From positions 1 to 64,000 of the forward strand of contig JAZNNG010000059.1 of the NCBI GenBank assembly GCA_045580165.1: 64,000 nt of DNA, written 5' to 3'. Every line of letters starts with the position of its first letter. The stretch's first letter is position 1. Below are positions 24,627-31,973 of the stretch, in pieces. Position numbers and translations under genes: made by a program. The stretch comes from UBA4717 sp045580165 (GTDB lineage Bacteria > Bacillota > Clostridia > Oscillospirales > CAG-272). The notes under the pieces are model-generated. The model was not told the DNA's origin and did not search any database. It worked only from the letters and a program-made list of their open reading frames with translations.

Positions 24627-26081
24627 TTATCTCACAAAAAACGCCGAGCGCTTGGCGCCGATCATTCGCCGTCTTAAAGTCCATAGCTTTTCCGAGAGGT
24701 CGACGTAGTAGTTATCACGCGCGTCGAGGCGGCGCACGTCGGTGCAGAGCGTGTCAAGCTCGCGGGCGCAGAAGCTTCTGATATCACAAAGCTCTCTCGC
24801 AGGCGCTACCCTCTCGCCGTTTTCGATTACGGTTTCAAGCATTTCTCTGACATCGAAATTAACAAGCTCCTTTGTTTTCCAGGTTGCCGTCGGGTCAAAG
24901 ACGGTGTGACGCGAGGTCGGCACTCTTTCGTCAGAAAGGCATATCTCGTCGGCTATCGCCTTGCCACTTCTCATATCATAAAAGCGCAAAAGCTTCTTTA
25001 CCCCCGGCAACGTCGTCTGCCTTGAGCTCTCACCAAGCTTGATGACGGGCTTCATTACTCCCTCGTCCTCTATTGACGCGAGGCTATAAGCCGCGTCAAG
25101 ATTTGACGCGGCGGACACGAGAGTATCTCCCGCGCCGAAGCAGTCAATGGGTGCGCCGTCACGCAGGAGTGAGCGTATTTTATATTCATCGAGTCCGCCC
25201 GTTGCCATTATTTTACAGCTTTCAAGTCCTGCGCGGTCAAGCTTCTCTCTTACTCTCGACGAGAGGTACGCCATATCCCCCGAGTCTATTCTCACGTTTG
25301 CGTCAGAGCTTTTACCTTTACGCGACTCAATTATGGCGCGAATGGCGTTGTCCGCGCCGCTTGATACGGTATCGTAGGTGTCGAGGGTCAGCACGGTGGG
25401 GCATCGGCTATCCTCTATCCACCGTTCAAATGCCTCGTATTCACTCCCGAAGCTCTGCACGAAGCTATGCGGCATTACCGATGCAAGCGGTATGCCGAAG
25501 CGTCTGCAGGCGCAGGTGCAGGTCGTAGCGCAGGCTCCGCCTATATACGCCCCTCTCGCACCGTATACCGCCGCGTCTGCGTTATGCGCGTATCTCGCAC
25601 CCATATCAACGATCGGCAGTCCCCGCGCGGCGCTCACCGCCCTGCTCGCTCTTGTAGCTGCAAGCGACTGTCGGCTCACTATCTGCAAAAGTGCCGTTTC
25701 AATGAGTGTCGCCTCGCCGAGCGTGGCGCGCACGGTAAGTATCGGTTCGCCCGCAAAAACCACGCTGCCCTCCGCCACCGACCTGACCGTTCCTCTGAAA
25801 CGAAAGCTTTTCAAGTAGTTAAGAAACCGTCCGTCAAGCTCACCCGTACTCCTTAAAAAGTCTATGTCTTCGTCGCTAAAGCTCAGATTTTCAAGATACT
25901 CGCACACCTGTTCAAGTCCTGCGAACACTGCATACCCCGCACCGTCGGGAAGCCTTTTGAAAGTGAGGTCAAGCTCTGCCGTTTTCGTGTGAACACCCTC
26001 GTTTATATAGGAATTCACCGCCTTCAATTCATAAAAATCTCCAATCGGAGCCATACTTGCCTTATCCATTACCCGTATCAC
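24627..26081 (-). CDS. pncB: Nicotinate phosphoribosyltransferase
   Basis: The 484-residue enzyme makes nicotinate mononucleotide from nicotinate and PRPP in NAD salvage. Family features are GDFYELKAVNSYI near the N terminus, RFRGTVRSVAEGSVVFAGEP, the MGARYAHNADAA segment, SVMPHSFVQSF, and the PRPP-binding region GLDEYKIRSLL...DCFGAGDTL. The start is GTG at 26081 with GGAAGG five bases upstream; an ATG four codons later is an alternative. A diverged copy of its last 26 codons lies at 23359-23440. Its upstream region holds a weak pair of NrdR-like boxes. Confidence 0.92.
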   Translation of the reverse strand: MIRVMDKASMAPIGDFYELKAVNSYINEGVHTKTAELDLTFKRLPDGAGYAVFAGLEQVCEYLENLSFSDEDIDFLRSTGELDGRFLNYLKSFRFRGTVRSVAEGSVVFAGEPILTVRATLGEATLIETALLQIVSRQSLAATRASRAVSAARGLPIVDMGARYAHNADAAVYGARGAYIGGACATTCTCACRRFGIPLASVMPHSFVQSFGSEYEAFERWIEDSRCPTVLTLDTYDTVSSGADNAIRAIIESRKGKSSDANVRIDSGDMAYLSSRVREKLDRAGLESCKIMATGGLDEYKIRSLLRDGAPIDCFGAGDTLVSAASNLDAAYSLASIEDEGVMKPVIKLGESSRQTTLPGVKKLLRFYDMRSGKAIADEICLSDERVPTSRHTVFDPTATWKTKELVNFDVREMLETVIENGERVAPARELCDIRSFCARELDTLCTDVRRLDARDNYYVDLSEKLWTLRRRMIGAKRSAFFVR

Positions 26082-26146
26082 GCTTTCCTTCCATAAATAT
26101 ATAGATTAGTATTCTTCGCCATTCTCGGTTGCATACGGACACAAAA

Positions 26147-26194
26147 ACACAAGATATTGGGTTTGTTTATCACAAAAATCACAAGTTATCCCTT
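26147..26194. promoter_or_regulatory. Weak NrdR-like box pair upstream of pncB
   Basis: ACACAAGATATTGGGT at 26147-26162 and TCACAAGTTATCCCTT at 26179-26194 share the left arm of the NrdR boxes at 26369-26416 and the same 32-bp spacing. Their right arms are degenerate. This may be an old or alternative site for the same repressor. Confidence 0.35.
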
Positions 26195-26360
26195 ATTTTG
26201 GGAAACGTGAAGTTTGACAAAAAGGCTCGCTTTTTGCCAAAATACACAAAAACCGCGCTTTGAGAAAAGCCGATTTCCTTGATAAATCAAGTTTTTTAAA
26301 AAGTAGATTTTGCTCTCTTTCGGCATTTGTAACAAAAAATATTAATTAGTGCAAAATGCG

Positions 26361-26389
26361 TTGACAAAACACAAGATATGGTGTAAAAT
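26361..26389 (+). promoter_or_regulatory. Sigma-A promoter of nrdG-nrdD
   Basis: -35 TTGACA (26361-26366), 17-bp spacer, -10 TAAAAT (26384-26389). The first NrdR box occupies the spacer. Confidence 0.85.
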
Positions 26390-26416
26390 AATATTCGCCA
26401 GCACAAGATAGCGTGT
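26369..26416 (+). promoter_or_regulatory. Paired NrdR boxes controlling the anaerobic RNR operon
   Basis: ACACAAGATATGGTGT (26369-26384) and GCACAAGATAGCGTGT (26401-26416) match the NrdR consensus ACACWATATATWGTGT at most positions. They are offset by 32 bp, about three helical turns, as is usual for NrdR pairs. The first lies between -35 and -10 and the second across the transcript start, so binding would block transcription. The genes downstream are ribonucleotide reductase genes, which supports the call. Confidence 0.85.
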
Positions 26417-26461
26417 TTGCTCATCCCAAAAAACGAACTCAGTGAACGGAGGCGATTGTTT

Positions 26462-27148
26462 CTGAAAATAGGCGGTTTAATGAAGCTTACACTTCTCGAC
26501 TATCCCGGAAAAGTCGCCTGCACGGTGTTTTTACAAGGCTGCAACTTCAGGTGTCCCTTCTGTCACAACGCTTCTCTCGTCAGATGCGACGGCGACACTA
26601 TGGGGACCGAAGAATTTCTTAAATTTATAAAGAGCCGCTTCGGCATACTCGACGGGGTTTGCGTGACGGGCGGCGAGCCGACTCTTTACCCGGATCTTTA
26701 CGACTTTATAAAGGAAATAAAGTCGGTTGGCTATTCGGTAAAGCTCGACACCAACGGCACGAATCCCGAGATGCTTAAAAAGCTTATCGGTGATGGTCTT
26801 GTTGACTTCGTAGCGATGGATATAAAGAATTCCCCCTCAAAGTATCCGCTGACCTGCGGAGCTGACGTTGATCTTGGCAAAATACGCGAGAGCATAGAGC
26901 TTCTTATGAGCTCGGGTATCGCGTTCGAGTTCAGGACCACGGTCGTGAAGGAGCTTCACTCGGATGCAGACTTCGAGGAGATCGGAGAATTCATAAAGGG
27001 CGCACCCAGATATTTTCTTCAGTGCTTCAAGGACTCGGGCGATATAATCGCAGACGGAATGTCAGCCCCCTCGGAAAGCGATATGAAAAGATATCTTTCA
27101 ATTATAAAAAAATATATACCCTCCGCTAAGTTACGCGGAATAGACTAA
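26462..27148 (+). CDS. nrdG: Anaerobic ribonucleotide reductase activating enzyme (radical SAM)
   Basis: This enzyme uses a [4Fe-4S] cluster and SAM to create the glycyl radical on NrdD. The cluster motif CNFRCPFCHN (CxxxCxxC) follows the family N terminus KIGGLMKLTLLDYPGKVAC. CVTGGEPTL is the SAM/amino-group motif. Length is about 228 residues. The start is unusual: GGAGG at 26448-26452 lies nine bases before a CTG at 26462 and three before a TTG at 26456. Homologues begin MKIGG, which favours the CTG. The TTG at 26417 lies before the ribosome-binding site. It is 29 bp before nrdD. Confidence 0.9.
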   Translation: MKIGGLMKLTLLDYPGKVACTVFLQGCNFRCPFCHNASLVRCDGDTMGTEEFLKFIKSRFGILDGVCVTGGEPTLYPDLYDFIKEIKSVGYSVKLDTNGTNPEMLKKLIGDGLVDFVAMDIKNSPSKYPLTCGADVDLGKIRESIELLMSSGIAFEFRTTVVKELHSDADFEEIGEFIKGAPRYFLQCFKDSGDIIADGMSAPSESDMKRYLSIIKKYIPSAKLRGID

Positions 27149-27177
27149 CACAGTTAATAAATTTTAAGGAGAATAAT

Positions 27178-29574
27178 ATGTATCAGGTTCAGAAAAGAGG
27201 CGGAAAGGTTGTAGATTTCAACCTCTCCAAGATTTCCGAAGCTATCACACAAGCTTTTGAAGCTCAGGAAGTACAGTATCATCCAAGCGTTATAGATCTT
27301 CTCGCTCTTAAGGTTACGGCAGATTTCGAACCCAAGATTAAGGAAGGTCTTATAGCGGTCGAGGACATTCAGGACAGCGTTGAGTCTGTTCTTGTTCAGG
27401 CAGGCTATGCAGAAGTTGCAAAGGCTTACATCCTTTACAGAAAGCAGCACGAAAAGCTCCGTAATATGAAGTCGACCATTCTCGACTACAAGGAGATAGT
27501 TGACAACTACGTTAAGATAAACGACTGGAGAGTTAAGGAAAACTCCACCGTTACCTACTCGGTCGGCGGTCTTATCCTCTCTAACTCCGGTGCTATCACA
27601 GCGAACTACTGGCTTTCCGAGGTTTACGACGAGGAGATCGCAAACGCTCACAGAAATGCCGACATCCATATTCACGACCTCTCTATGCTCACAGGCTACT
27701 GTGCAGGTTGGTCGCTTAAGCAGCTTATCAAGGAGGGTCTCGGCGGCGTTACGGGCAAGATCACCTCTGCTCCCGCAAAGCACCTCGCTACCCTCTGTAA
27801 CCAGATGGTAAACTTCCTCGGTATTATGCAGAACGAGTGGGCTGGCGCTCAGGCGTTCTCGTCATTCGACACATACCTCGCTCCCTTCGTTAAGGCTGAC
27901 AACTTAAGCTACGATCAGGTGAAGAAGTGCATCGAATCCTTCATCTACGGCGTTAACACACCGTCGAGATGGGGTACTCAGGCTCCCTTCTCCAACATCA
28001 CTCTCGACTGGACTGTTCCGAACGACCTTGCAGAGCTCAACGCTATCGTTGGCGGCAAGGAAATGGACTTCAAGTACAAGGATTGTAAGGCTGAAATGGA
28101 CCTCGTAAACCGCGCGTTCATCGAAACAATGATCGAGGGCGACGCTCACGGACGCGGATTCCAGTATCCTATCCCCACATACTCCATCACAAGAGACTTT
28201 GACTGGTCCGAAACAGAAAACAACAAGCTCCTCTTTGAGATGACCTCAAAGTACGGAACTCCTTACTTCTCTAACTACATCAACAGCGATATGGAGCCCA
28301 GCGACATCAGAAGTATGTGCTGCCGTCTCCGTCTTGACCTCAGAGAGCTCAGAAAGAAGTCGGGCGGCTTCTTCGGAAGCGGTGAGAGCACCGGTTCTGT
28401 CGGCGTTGTTACCATCAATATGCCGCGTATTGCTTATCTTGCAGAGGACAAGGAAGACTTCTTCCGCCGTCTTGACCGTATGATGGACATCTCGGCTCGC
28501 TCGCTCAAGGTTAAGAGAACAGTTATCTCCAAGCTCCTTGACGAAGGTCTCTATCCTTACACAAAGAGATACCTCGGCACGTTTGCTAACCACTTCTCGA
28601 CCATCGGTCTCGTTGGTATGAACGAGGTTGGTCTCAACGCTAAGTGGATCGGCAAGGATATGACTCACCCCGAAACTCAGGAATTCACTAAGGAAGTCCT
28701 CAACCATATGAGAGAAAAGCTCTCCGACTATCAGGAAATGTACGGCGACCTTTACAATCTCGAGGCTACTCCCGCAGAATCCACCGCTTACCGTCTTGCA
28801 AAGCACGACAGAAAGCGTTTCCCTGCTATCAAGACAGCAACAGAGGGCGACGAGACACCTTACTACACCAACTCCTCGCACCTCCCCGTTGGCTACACCG
28901 ACGATATCTTCTCTGCTCTTGATATTCAGGACGATCTCCAGACACTTTACACCTCGGGTACAGTATTCCACGCATTCCTCGGTGAAAAGCTTCCCGACTG
29001 GAAGGCAGCTGCTTCGCTCGTTCGCAAGATCGCAGAAAACTACAAGCTTCCTTACTACACACTCTCTCCCACGTACTCTGTATGCCGCAACCACGGTTAT
29101 ATCTCGGGCGAGGTTTACGAGTGCCCGCATTGCGGAGAGGCTACCGAAGTCTACAGCCGTATCACAGGCTACTACCGTCCCGTTAAGAACTGGAACGACG
29201 GTAAGAGTCAGGAATTTAAGGACAGAGTGGTTTACAACGCAGCAAGCTCTATGGCGAAAAAGGGCTACACAATGACCTCCTTCGCTGACGCAAAGGACGC
29301 AGCTCCCGCAGAGGCTTGCAAGTGCGAGGGCGCTCCCGAGTCTCTCACCCTTTTCACCACAAAGACCTGCCCCAACTGCAGAATGGCAAAGTCATTCCTT
29401 GACAAAGCAGGTATCCCTTACGACGTGGTAATTGCGGACGAAGACGTTGAAACCGCGCAGAAGTTCGAGATCCGTCAGGCTCCCACACTCGTTGTGGAAA
29501 ACGACGGCAAGCTCGAGAAGATAGTAAATCTTTCCAACATCAAGAAGTTTATCGAAGACCTGCAGAACGCATAA
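27178..29574 (+). CDS. nrdD: Anaerobic ribonucleoside-triphosphate reductase with fused thioredoxin-like domain
   Basis: The 798-residue class III RNR makes deoxyribonucleotides without oxygen. The N-terminal ATP-cone (residues 1-90, VQKRGGKVVDFNLSKI) is followed by the ten-stranded barrel with GYCAGWSL and SMCCRLRLDLREL (catalytic cysteines). The metal site VCRNHGY...CPHCG and the glycyl-radical motif RITGYYRPVKNWNDGK come next. A linker containing CKC leads to a thioredoxin-fold domain (about 718-798) with CPNC and the cis-proline motif QAPTLVV. AAGGAG precedes the ATG. The fusion plus trxB downstream suggests a thioredoxin-type electron donor instead of formate. Confidence 0.95.
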   Translation: MYQVQKRGGKVVDFNLSKISEAITQAFEAQEVQYHPSVIDLLALKVTADFEPKIKEGLIAVEDIQDSVESVLVQAGYAEVAKAYILYRKQHEKLRNMKSTILDYKEIVDNYVKINDWRVKENSTVTYSVGGLILSNSGAITANYWLSEVYDEEIANAHRNADIHIHDLSMLTGYCAGWSLKQLIKEGLGGVTGKITSAPAKHLATLCNQMVNFLGIMQNEWAGAQAFSSFDTYLAPFVKADNLSYDQVKKCIESFIYGVNTPSRWGTQAPFSNITLDWTVPNDLAELNAIVGGKEMDFKYKDCKAEMDLVNRAFIETMIEGDAHGRGFQYPIPTYSITRDFDWSETENNKLLFEMTSKYGTPYFSNYINSDMEPSDIRSMCCRLRLDLRELRKKSGGFFGSGESTGSVGVVTINMPRIAYLAEDKEDFFRRLDRMMDISARSLKVKRTVISKLLDEGLYPYTKRYLGTFANHFSTIGLVGMNEVGLNAKWIGKDMTHPETQEFTKEVLNHMREKLSDYQEMYGDLYNLEATPAESTAYRLAKHDRKRFPAIKTATEGDETPYYTNSSHLPVGYTDDIFSALDIQDDLQTLYTSGTVFHAFLGEKLPDWKAAASLVRKIAENYKLPYYTLSPTYSVCRNHGYISGEVYECPHCGEATEVYSRITGYYRPVKNWNDGKSQEFKDRVVYNAASSMAKKGYTMTSFADAKDAAPAEACKCEGAPESLTLFTTKTCPNCRMAKSFLDKAGIPYDVVIADEDVETAQKFEIRQAPTLVVENDGKLEKIVNLSNIKKFIEDLQNA

Positions 29575-29590
29575 AAAAAAACAAAAGCGG

Positions 29591-29616
29591 GACGAAAAGT
29601 CCCGCTTTTGCTTAAT
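29591..29616 (+). terminator. Terminator of nrdG-nrdD
   Basis: Stem AAAAGCGGGAC/GTCCCGCTTTT with a GAAA tetraloop, about 16 bp past the nrdD stop codon. Confidence 0.9.
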
Positions 29617-29651
29617 TTTGATTTTCTCCTTTGATGGCTACGTCAATTAAA

Positions 29652-29718
29652 GGGGCGAACTGTGTTCGCCCGAAAATATTGAATATACTTGTTTGGGCGG
29701 GCGAACACATTTCGCCCC
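29652..29718. repeat. Inverted-repeat element with GGGGCGAA arms
   Basis: The left arm GGGGCGAACTGTGTTCGCCC (29652-29671) and right arm GGGCGAACACATTTCGCCCC (29699-29718) are complementary at 19 of 20 positions, and each arm is itself partly palindromic. It has no ORF and sits between nrdD and trxB, so it resembles a small non-autonomous repeat. A related palindrome is at 6331-6350. Confidence 0.75.
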
Positions 29719-29765
29719 TACAGATGCTTTGGTTGAACCGATAATTCATTTTGAAAGGACAAAAA

Positions 29766-30674
29766 ATGTACGACGTAACAGTAGTGGGCGCAGGCCCTGC
29801 CGGAATGACCGCCGCGATATACGCGCTCAGATTTGGCAAAAGTGTTCTTGTTATTGAAAAAAACACCTTCGGCGGTCAGATAACCTTCTCGCCCAAGGTT
29901 GAAAATTATCCCGGTTATAAAGAAATGAGCGGTAACGAATTTGCCGACAAGCTTATGGACCAGGTAATGTCGCTCGGCGGCGAGATCGAGCTTGACGAGG
30001 TAACAGAGGTAGTACCGGGTGACAGCTTTACGGTCAAGTGCGCGTCGGGCGCCGAATTTGAGTCAAAGACGGTCATCATCGCCGCAGGCTCAAAGCACCG
30101 TCAGCTCGGACTTGACAAGGAAAACAAGCTTGTAGGCAACGGTATTTCCTACTGCGCGGTATGCGACGGCGCCTTCTACAAGGGCAAGAGGGTCGCGGTT
30201 ATCGGCGGCGGTAACACCGCGCTTCAGGAGGCGGTCATGCTTTCGGACATTTGCAAAAGCGTGACTATCGTGCAGAATCTCCCCACTCTCACGGGAGAAA
30301 AAAAGCTTGCCGAGATTCTTGAGGCAAAAGACAACGTGTCGATGATATTTAATTCCACCGTAACGTCTCTCGAGGGCGACTCGGAGCTGACAGGTATCAG
30401 AATCAAGGGTGCAGACGGCGCTGAGCAGACTTTGACGCTTGACGGAATTTTCGTCGCTATCGGTCAGGCTCCCGAAAACAAGCCGTTTGAGAATCTTTGT
30501 GACCTCAATGACTACGGCTACATAAACGCAGACGAGTCCTGTCTGCTCTCGACTCCCGGCGTATTCGTTGCAGGCGACTGCCGCACCAAGTCGGTGCGTC
30601 AGATAGCCACCGCCGTGGGTGACGGTGCTATTGCCGCGGTAAACGCGTGCAAGTATATTGATGCGAAGAACTGA
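29766..30674 (+). CDS. trxB: Thioredoxin-disulfide reductase
   Basis: This 302-residue FAD/NADPH enzyme reduces thioredoxin. The FAD motif GAGPAGMTAAIYA is at the N terminus. GQITFSPKVENYPGY and YCAVCDGAFYKG hold the redox pair CAVC. GGGNTALQEA is the NADPH-binding motif, lacking the usual S and D of GGGDSA, which is common in clostridial relatives. VFVAGDCRTKSVRQI is the FAD-ring motif. ATG 29766 has AAAGGA upstream; an earlier TTG is rejected. Its position after nrdD-Trx fusion suggests it may keep that domain reduced, though a terminator and a repeat lie between. Confidence 0.94.
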   Translation: MYDVTVVGAGPAGMTAAIYALRFGKSVLVIEKNTFGGQITFSPKVENYPGYKEMSGNEFADKLMDQVMSLGGEIELDEVTEVVPGDSFTVKCASGAEFESKTVIIAAGSKHRQLGLDKENKLVGNGISYCAVCDGAFYKGKRVAVIGGGNTALQEAVMLSDICKSVTIVQNLPTLTGEKKLAEILEAKDNVSMIFNSTVTSLEGDSELTGIRIKGADGAEQTLTLDGIFVAIGQAPENKPFENLCDLNDYGYINADESCLLSTPGVFVAGDCRTKSVRQIATAVGDGAIAAVNACKYIDAKN

Positions 30675-30785
30675 TAAAAAGAGCGTGGCTTAAAGCGTAA
30701 TGTTATTATAGGAGAAATTACAAATAAATTTTTTCGTAGGGTTGAGGCTCGACTTGCGAAGCAACGTCATCTCCCGCCGCGTATA

Positions 30786-30824
30786 AAAATCCCCGACAGA
30801 TCTTAAAAATCTGTCGGGGATTTT
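30786..30824. terminator. Bidirectional terminator between trxB and the pyrophosphatase-like gene
   Basis: Sixteen-base-pair perfect stem (30786-30801 with 30809-30824) with core ATCCCCGACAGAT and A/T tails on both sides. It ends both convergent transcripts. Confidence 0.9.
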
Positions 30825-30847
30825 ATTCTGCTCAGTAAAATGGGGTT

Positions 30848-31171
30848 TTACATTCTGATTTCGGTTTCGAAAAATCGTTCTTGAAAGTCAACTTGATGCA
30901 AAATCTCATCCTTGGAGAAATATACTCCCTCCTGCGCTACAACCCATTTTTCTTCCACGTCATCAAATCTGTGAATGATAGCAATTACTTTGCCGTAAAA
31001 CTCTTTAATAGGCTCGTTTACACCGAGTATATATGCATCTTGTTCTTCGCCATCAGCGGCTATAACTCCTTCTACATAACCGTAGTTGACTGAGTAACAG
31101 ATATCTTTATGCTTTGGATGATGTGTTCCTAAAGGTCGGTCAACAATCACCTTGACAACTTTTCCTAACAT
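30848..31171 (-). CDS. Inorganic pyrophosphatase-like protein
   Basis: The product is 107 residues from ATG 31171, with GAGG six bases upstream. The sequence KVIVDRPLGTHHPKHKDICY...VNYGYVEG resembles the family I pyrophosphatase fold, and DGEEQDAYILG aligns with its D-x-D-x-x-D signature. The middle Asp is replaced by Glu and the spacing is altered, and the protein is much shorter than true family I enzymes (about 170). Databases tend to label relatives as inorganic pyrophosphatase, but the real substrate may differ. Single gene; the downstream side is a bidirectional terminator. Confidence 0.65.
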   Translation of the reverse strand: MLGKVVKVIVDRPLGTHHPKHKDICYSVNYGYVEGVIAADGEEQDAYILGVNEPIKEFYGKVIAIIHRFDDVEEKWVVAQEGVYFSKDEILHQVDFQERFFETEIRM

Positions 31172-31255
31172 TTTGAACCTCGTCAAATTCTTGTTTATCG
31201 ACGGTTTCGCCTTTGTATTACAAAGGGTCTATACCCCAAAATGTACGCGTATCCA

Positions 31256-31392
31256 AGGCTCCCTCCGGGAGGGAGCTGTCAGCGAAGCTGATTGAGGGAG
31301 AACGCGAGGCTTGGGTTTTGTCTGACAAAATCCATCACCACGAAGGCTCCTTCCGCCGCTATCGCGGTCCCCCTCCCTCTCGGAGGGAGACT
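31256..31392. repeat. MITE-like inverted-repeat element, CTCCCTCC type
   Basis: AGGCTCCCTCCGGGAGGGAG at the left end is inversely matched by CTCCCTCTCGGAGGGAGACT at the right end (two mismatches in 20), 137 bp in all. It has no ORF of its own. The inner block CCGCTATCGCGGTCCCCCT is shared with the element at 45726-45915. Probably a non-autonomous dispersed repeat beside the PqqD-like gene. Confidence 0.75.
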
Positions 31393-31395
31393 AAA

Positions 31396-31659
31396 TTATT
31401 CCTCAACACATCCGGCTTTCTTTACGTCTGCGAGGAAAAGGTCAACGCCGTTTGCGGCGTCGGCTTCGCTTACCTCGTATTCCTCGAGAAGCGCCGCTAT
31501 AAGCTCTTCTCTCGTTGCGCCAAGTGTGAGCTTATCCCAGAGGAAGTTGCTCGTTTCGTTGAGCTTTATCATTCCGTTAAAGCCGTTTGCAGGATCAACG
31601 GACACCACTACGTGCGAGCCTGCTACCTCGCGCTTTACAAATCCGTTTTTGATTTTCAT
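31396..31659 (-). CDS. PqqD-family (RRE-type) protein
   Basis: This 87-residue protein has the PqqD fold: N-terminal strands KNGFVKREVAGSHVVVSV, then MIKLNETSNFLWDKL and a helical C terminus EELIAALLEEYEVSEADAANGVDLFL. Family members bind leader peptides and present them to radical SAM enzymes. No radical SAM maturase or precursor peptide is next to it. The start is ATG 31659 with AGAGG upstream, which overlaps the end of azlD. It probably shares the azlCD transcript. Its partner must be elsewhere, or it has another role. Confidence 0.82.
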   Translation of the reverse strand: MKIKNGFVKREVAGSHVVVSVDPANGFNGMIKLNETSNFLWDKLTLGATREELIAALLEEYEVSEADAANGVDLFLADVKKAGCVEE

Positions 31660-31670
31660 TTTATTACCTC

Positions 31671-31973
31671 TCATTTTATAAATATTTCAAGCAAAAGAAC
31701 TATCGCACAGCTCGACAGCGCCACTCTGAAAAGGTCGAGTCCAAACCACGCCGCGAGTATTCCCACGATAAGCGCCGCGAGTCCCGAAATGGGGCTTTGT
31801 GTCGCTTTCACTATTGCGGGAAAGGTCATTGTTGCAAGTGTTACGTATGGGACGTAGTAGAGGAACGAGCGAAGGAATCTGCTCTTTATCTGTCCTCTGA
31901 TGAGTGTCAGCGGCGTTACTCTTATCAGAAACGTGACCGCCGCCATTATAAATATGTAAATATACGTGTTCAT
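31671..31973 (-). CDS. azlD: Branched-chain amino acid exporter small subunit AzlD
   Basis: The 100-residue protein has about three to four transmembrane helices and the AzlD pattern (FLIRVTPLTLIRGQIKSRFLRSFLYYVPYVTLATMTFPAI). With AzlC it exports branched-chain amino acids or their analogues. Its start overlaps the azlC stop by four bases, which implies coupled translation. It is the second gene in azlC-azlD-pqqD-like. Confidence 0.9.
   Translation of the reverse strand: MNTYIYIFIMAAVTFLIRVTPLTLIRGQIKSRFLRSFLYYVPYVTLATMTFPAIVKATQSPISGLAALIVGILAAWFGLDLFRVALSSCAIVLLLEIFIK

Noticed and set aside
28246..29130. 294-residue minus-strand ORF opposite nrdD
   Set aside because: Antisense shadow of nrdD; composition follows the codon bias of the true gene.
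31396..31659. RiPP biosynthetic cluster around the PqqD-like gene
   Set aside because: No radical SAM maturase, protease or precursor peptide was found in the surrounding 5 kb.
31213..31857. 214-residue plus-strand ORF over the MITE-like element
   Set aside because: It runs through the inverted repeat and then antisense to the PqqD-like gene and azlD.
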